A stretch of DNA of 64,000 nucleotides from Rivularia sp. MS3. Lineage in GTDB: Bacteria > Cyanobacteriota > Cyanobacteriia > Cyanobacteriales > Nostocaceae. The stretch is from contig JAHCMI010000017.1 in NCBI GenBank assembly GCA_019192545.1, forward strand, positions 62,001 through 126,000. Reading direction: 5' to 3'. The notes below the pieces were generated by a model that was not told where the DNA came from, searched no databases, and saw nothing but the letters and a program-made list of their open reading frames with translations. Positions 62,689 through 64,000 of the stretch are shown piece by piece; the first letter of the stretch is position 1; each line of letters begins with the position of its first letter. A program made the translations under genes and the position numbers.

Positions 62689-63345
62689 ATGGAATGGCAC
62701 GTAACCGACGCTCACAGTTTATCAAGTATAGATAAAGAAATTGGTGGTTTTTTGGCTTTGACGCAGTCGCCGGAGAATGCTTCTAAAAATGAGTCTCATC
62801 ACTTTTCACCCGCAGAGTACGAAATTATTAGAAGAGTCATTTACGCTACAGGTGACTTTGAATACAAATCAATCGTCGAATTTTCCGATAGAGCTTTGCA
62901 GGCTTCCGCAGCTGCCCTCGCATCGCGCAGTACGGTTGTTGTAGATGATTCAAAAGTACAAGCTGGTATTGCTCAATCAGTACAGAATACTTTTGCAAAC
63001 CCAGTTTACTGCGCTGTTGAAGCCCAAACCCGTCCGCAACAAGGTAAAACTCGTGCTGCTTGGGGAATGGAAACTTTAGTTAAGCGTTATCCAGAAGGAA
63101 TATTTGTAGTAGGGCAAGCACCAACGGCTTTGATAACATTAATGGAGTTAATTGAAGCAGAAAAAATCAGACCTGTTTTAATAATTGCCACACCGCCGCA
63201 GTTTATTGATATAGATGGAATCAAAAAAAACTTAAAGGAATTTTCAATACCAAACATAACTATAAAAAGTAGAAAAGGAGGCGCTACGGTTGCAGCTGCC
63301 ATTTTGGATGGGTTGATAGATTTAGCTTGGGAAGCTTATGGGTAA
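62689..63345 (+). CDS. cobH: Precorrin-8X methylmutase
   Basis: CobH/CbiC of cobalamin synthesis, 218 residues. It moves a methyl group from C11 to C12 to make hydrogenobyrinic or cobyrinic acid. Visible are SPAEYEIIRRVIYATGDFEYKSIVEFSDRAL, VVVDDSKVQAGIA, GMETLVKRYPEGIFVVGQAPTALITL and SRKGGATVAAAILDGLI. In well-studied CobH the active-site His sits where this protein has Tyr (IYATGD instead of IHATGD). I recall Tyr as common in cyanobacterial versions. The start follows GGAAGCAGAG. A structured leader or RNA lies upstream, and the CbiG-CobJ fusion is about 41 kb away. Confidence 0.9.
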   Translation: MEWHVTDAHSLSSIDKEIGGFLALTQSPENASKNESHHFSPAEYEIIRRVIYATGDFEYKSIVEFSDRALQASAAALASRSTVVVDDSKVQAGIAQSVQNTFANPVYCAVEAQTRPQQGKTRAAWGMETLVKRYPEGIFVVGQAPTALITLMELIEAEKIRPVLIIATPPQFIDIDGIKKNLKEFSIPNITIKSRKGGATVAAAILDGLIDLAWEAYG

Positions 63346-63387
63346 TGGGTAATTGGTAATAGCGAATAGCTCTTTAGTAAAAGTCAA

Positions 63388-63417
63388 AAAAACCTAGTTA
63401 ATAAAAACCAGGTTTTT
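63388..63417. terminator. Terminator between convergent genes
   Basis: AAAAACCT and AGGTTTTT pair, with an inner GTT/AAC after one mismatch. T and A runs on both sides let it serve cobH and the potassium regulator alike. Confidence 0.7.
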
Positions 63418-63457
63418 GATAGTTTTAACAATCGCTAAAATTTTTAACTAGTAAATT

Positions 63458-64000
63458 TTAAATTGGTAAGCGATCTATGTCCTTGTTATGACCAATTACT
63501 ACCATTGCAGAACCTTTTTCAAGACGTTTTTGGGGGTCTGGATTAATGATAAATTTTTCATCAGTACCGCCATTGGTTTTGTTGCTGATAGCCAGTATGT
63601 TTAAACCATAGCGATTGCGTAGCTGTAGTTCGGCAACTGTTTTGCCATCAAATTCGTCGGGTATTGCTATTTCAACAATGCTGTTATCGGGATCGAGGTC
63701 AAACGTATCTAAGATTGCAGGCTTTGTAAGTGTTTGTGCTAAAGCGCAACCGGCTTCATGTTCGGGGAAAACAACTCTGTCTGCGCCGACTTTTCGCAGT
63801 AACTTACAGTGAACTTCGCTAGAAGCTTTAGCTACTACATTTTTTACGCCACCTTCTTTAACATTTAATGTAGTGATAATACTTTCTTGAATATAGTTAC
63901 CAATTGCAATAATCACCGTATCAAACTCAAAAATTCCTGCTTCTTTAAGTGCAGCTGGTTCTGTTGAATCTAATTGTAAAGCATGACCGGTAATCTCTTC
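63458..64000 (-). CDS. TrkA/KtrA-type potassium uptake regulatory protein, 5' end outside window
   Basis: Cytosolic RCK-domain subunit of a potassium transporter or channel. The minus-strand frame stays open to the window edge: upstream of the first candidate start it reads TGHALQLDSTEPAALKEAGI, so the gene is truncated. The visible part has the end of the RCK_N domain (FEFDTVIIAIGNYIQESIITTL, KLLRKVGADRVVFPEHEAG) and the RCK_C domain (SIVEIAIPDEFDGKTVAEL, RYGLNILAISNK, GSAMVVIGHNKDIDRL). KtrA proteins bind ATP or NADH in the N domain and gate KtrB. The N-terminal GxGxxG motif would be outside the window. Confidence 0.9.
   Translation of the reverse strand, partial: EEITGHALQLDSTEPAALKEAGIFEFDTVIIAIGNYIQESIITTLNVKEGGVKNVVAKASSEVHCKLLRKVGADRVVFPEHEAGCALAQTLTKPAILDTFDLDPDNSIVEIAIPDEFDGKTVAELQLRNRYGLNILAISNKTNGGTDEKFIINPDPQKRLEKGSAMVVIGHNKDIDRLPI

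Overview
The window comes from a low-GC filamentous cyanobacterium, most likely a heterocyst-forming Nostocales strain of the Rivularia/Calothrix type. The evidence is many HIP1 octamers (GCGATCGC), heptanucleotide short tandem repeats between genes (CTCCTAA, GTTAGGA, AGTAGCA, CTGCCCA types), and a set of cyanobacterial or plastid-lineage genes: Ycf23, Tab2/Atab2, Psb32-like TPM protein, DUF1997, DUF4079, a KGK protein, a second phosphoribulokinase-like protein and MenH. The genus is inference. Both ends of the window cut a gene: a Wzx-type flippase at the left and a TrkA/KtrA-type potassium regulator at the right.

Positions 1-17349 are a cell-surface polysaccharide locus, all on the plus strand: flippase, GT2 and GT4 glycosyltransferases, an O-antigen ligase/polymerase-type membrane protein, two large NRPS-like genes, another GT4, a WecG/TagA/CpsF transferase, a Tat-exported GH10 xylanase and a polyprenyl-phosphate sugar transferase. 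The striking part is the pair of NRPS-like genes. Each encodes the second half of a condensation domain, a full adenylation domain, a carrier domain and a thioesterase. Their first 2556 bp, starting at the ATG, read as identical except for one base, while the thioesterase parts and the upstream regions have diverged. This looks like recent gene conversion that keeps one substrate-loading half and two different release domains.

Positions 17350-31024 hold a MITE with a clean 6-bp target duplication, radC, a PRK-like protein without the first redox cysteine, a CbiG-CobJ fusion of cobalamin synthesis, a broken SMI1/KNR4 gene, an unrecognised 549-residue protein with a possible permuted papain-like His/Cys arrangement, a 13-repeat ankyrin protein, DUF4079, DUF1997, an NAD(P)-binding protein, a phage-type lysozyme-like exported protein, menH and a CsoR/InrS-type metal sensor.

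Positions 31361-50845 are mostly single housekeeping genes: an HtrA-type protease, an alpha/beta hydrolase-fold protein without a nucleophile, a pair of unknown genes, a KGK protein, a membrane protein with a YYDDE tandem-repeat tail, dapB, sufE, a CobW-family GTPase, a WD40 protein, an FNT channel, peptide deformylase, a FetB-type permease, a DegT aminotransferase and ycf23. Two small exported proteins that end in a GCxCxxC motif lie in this part.

Positions 51220-64000 hold a GAF-GAF-PAS histidine kinase, Tab2, a PmbA/TldE-like protein, a ClC transporter with Q in place of the gating glutamate, a phytanoyl-CoA dioxygenase-family gene whose first codons lie in another frame, a Psb32-like protein, two copies of a second MITE family, a candidate structured RNA with its own promoter, cobH and the potassium regulator. 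No tRNA, rRNA, CRISPR array or intact transposase was seen.
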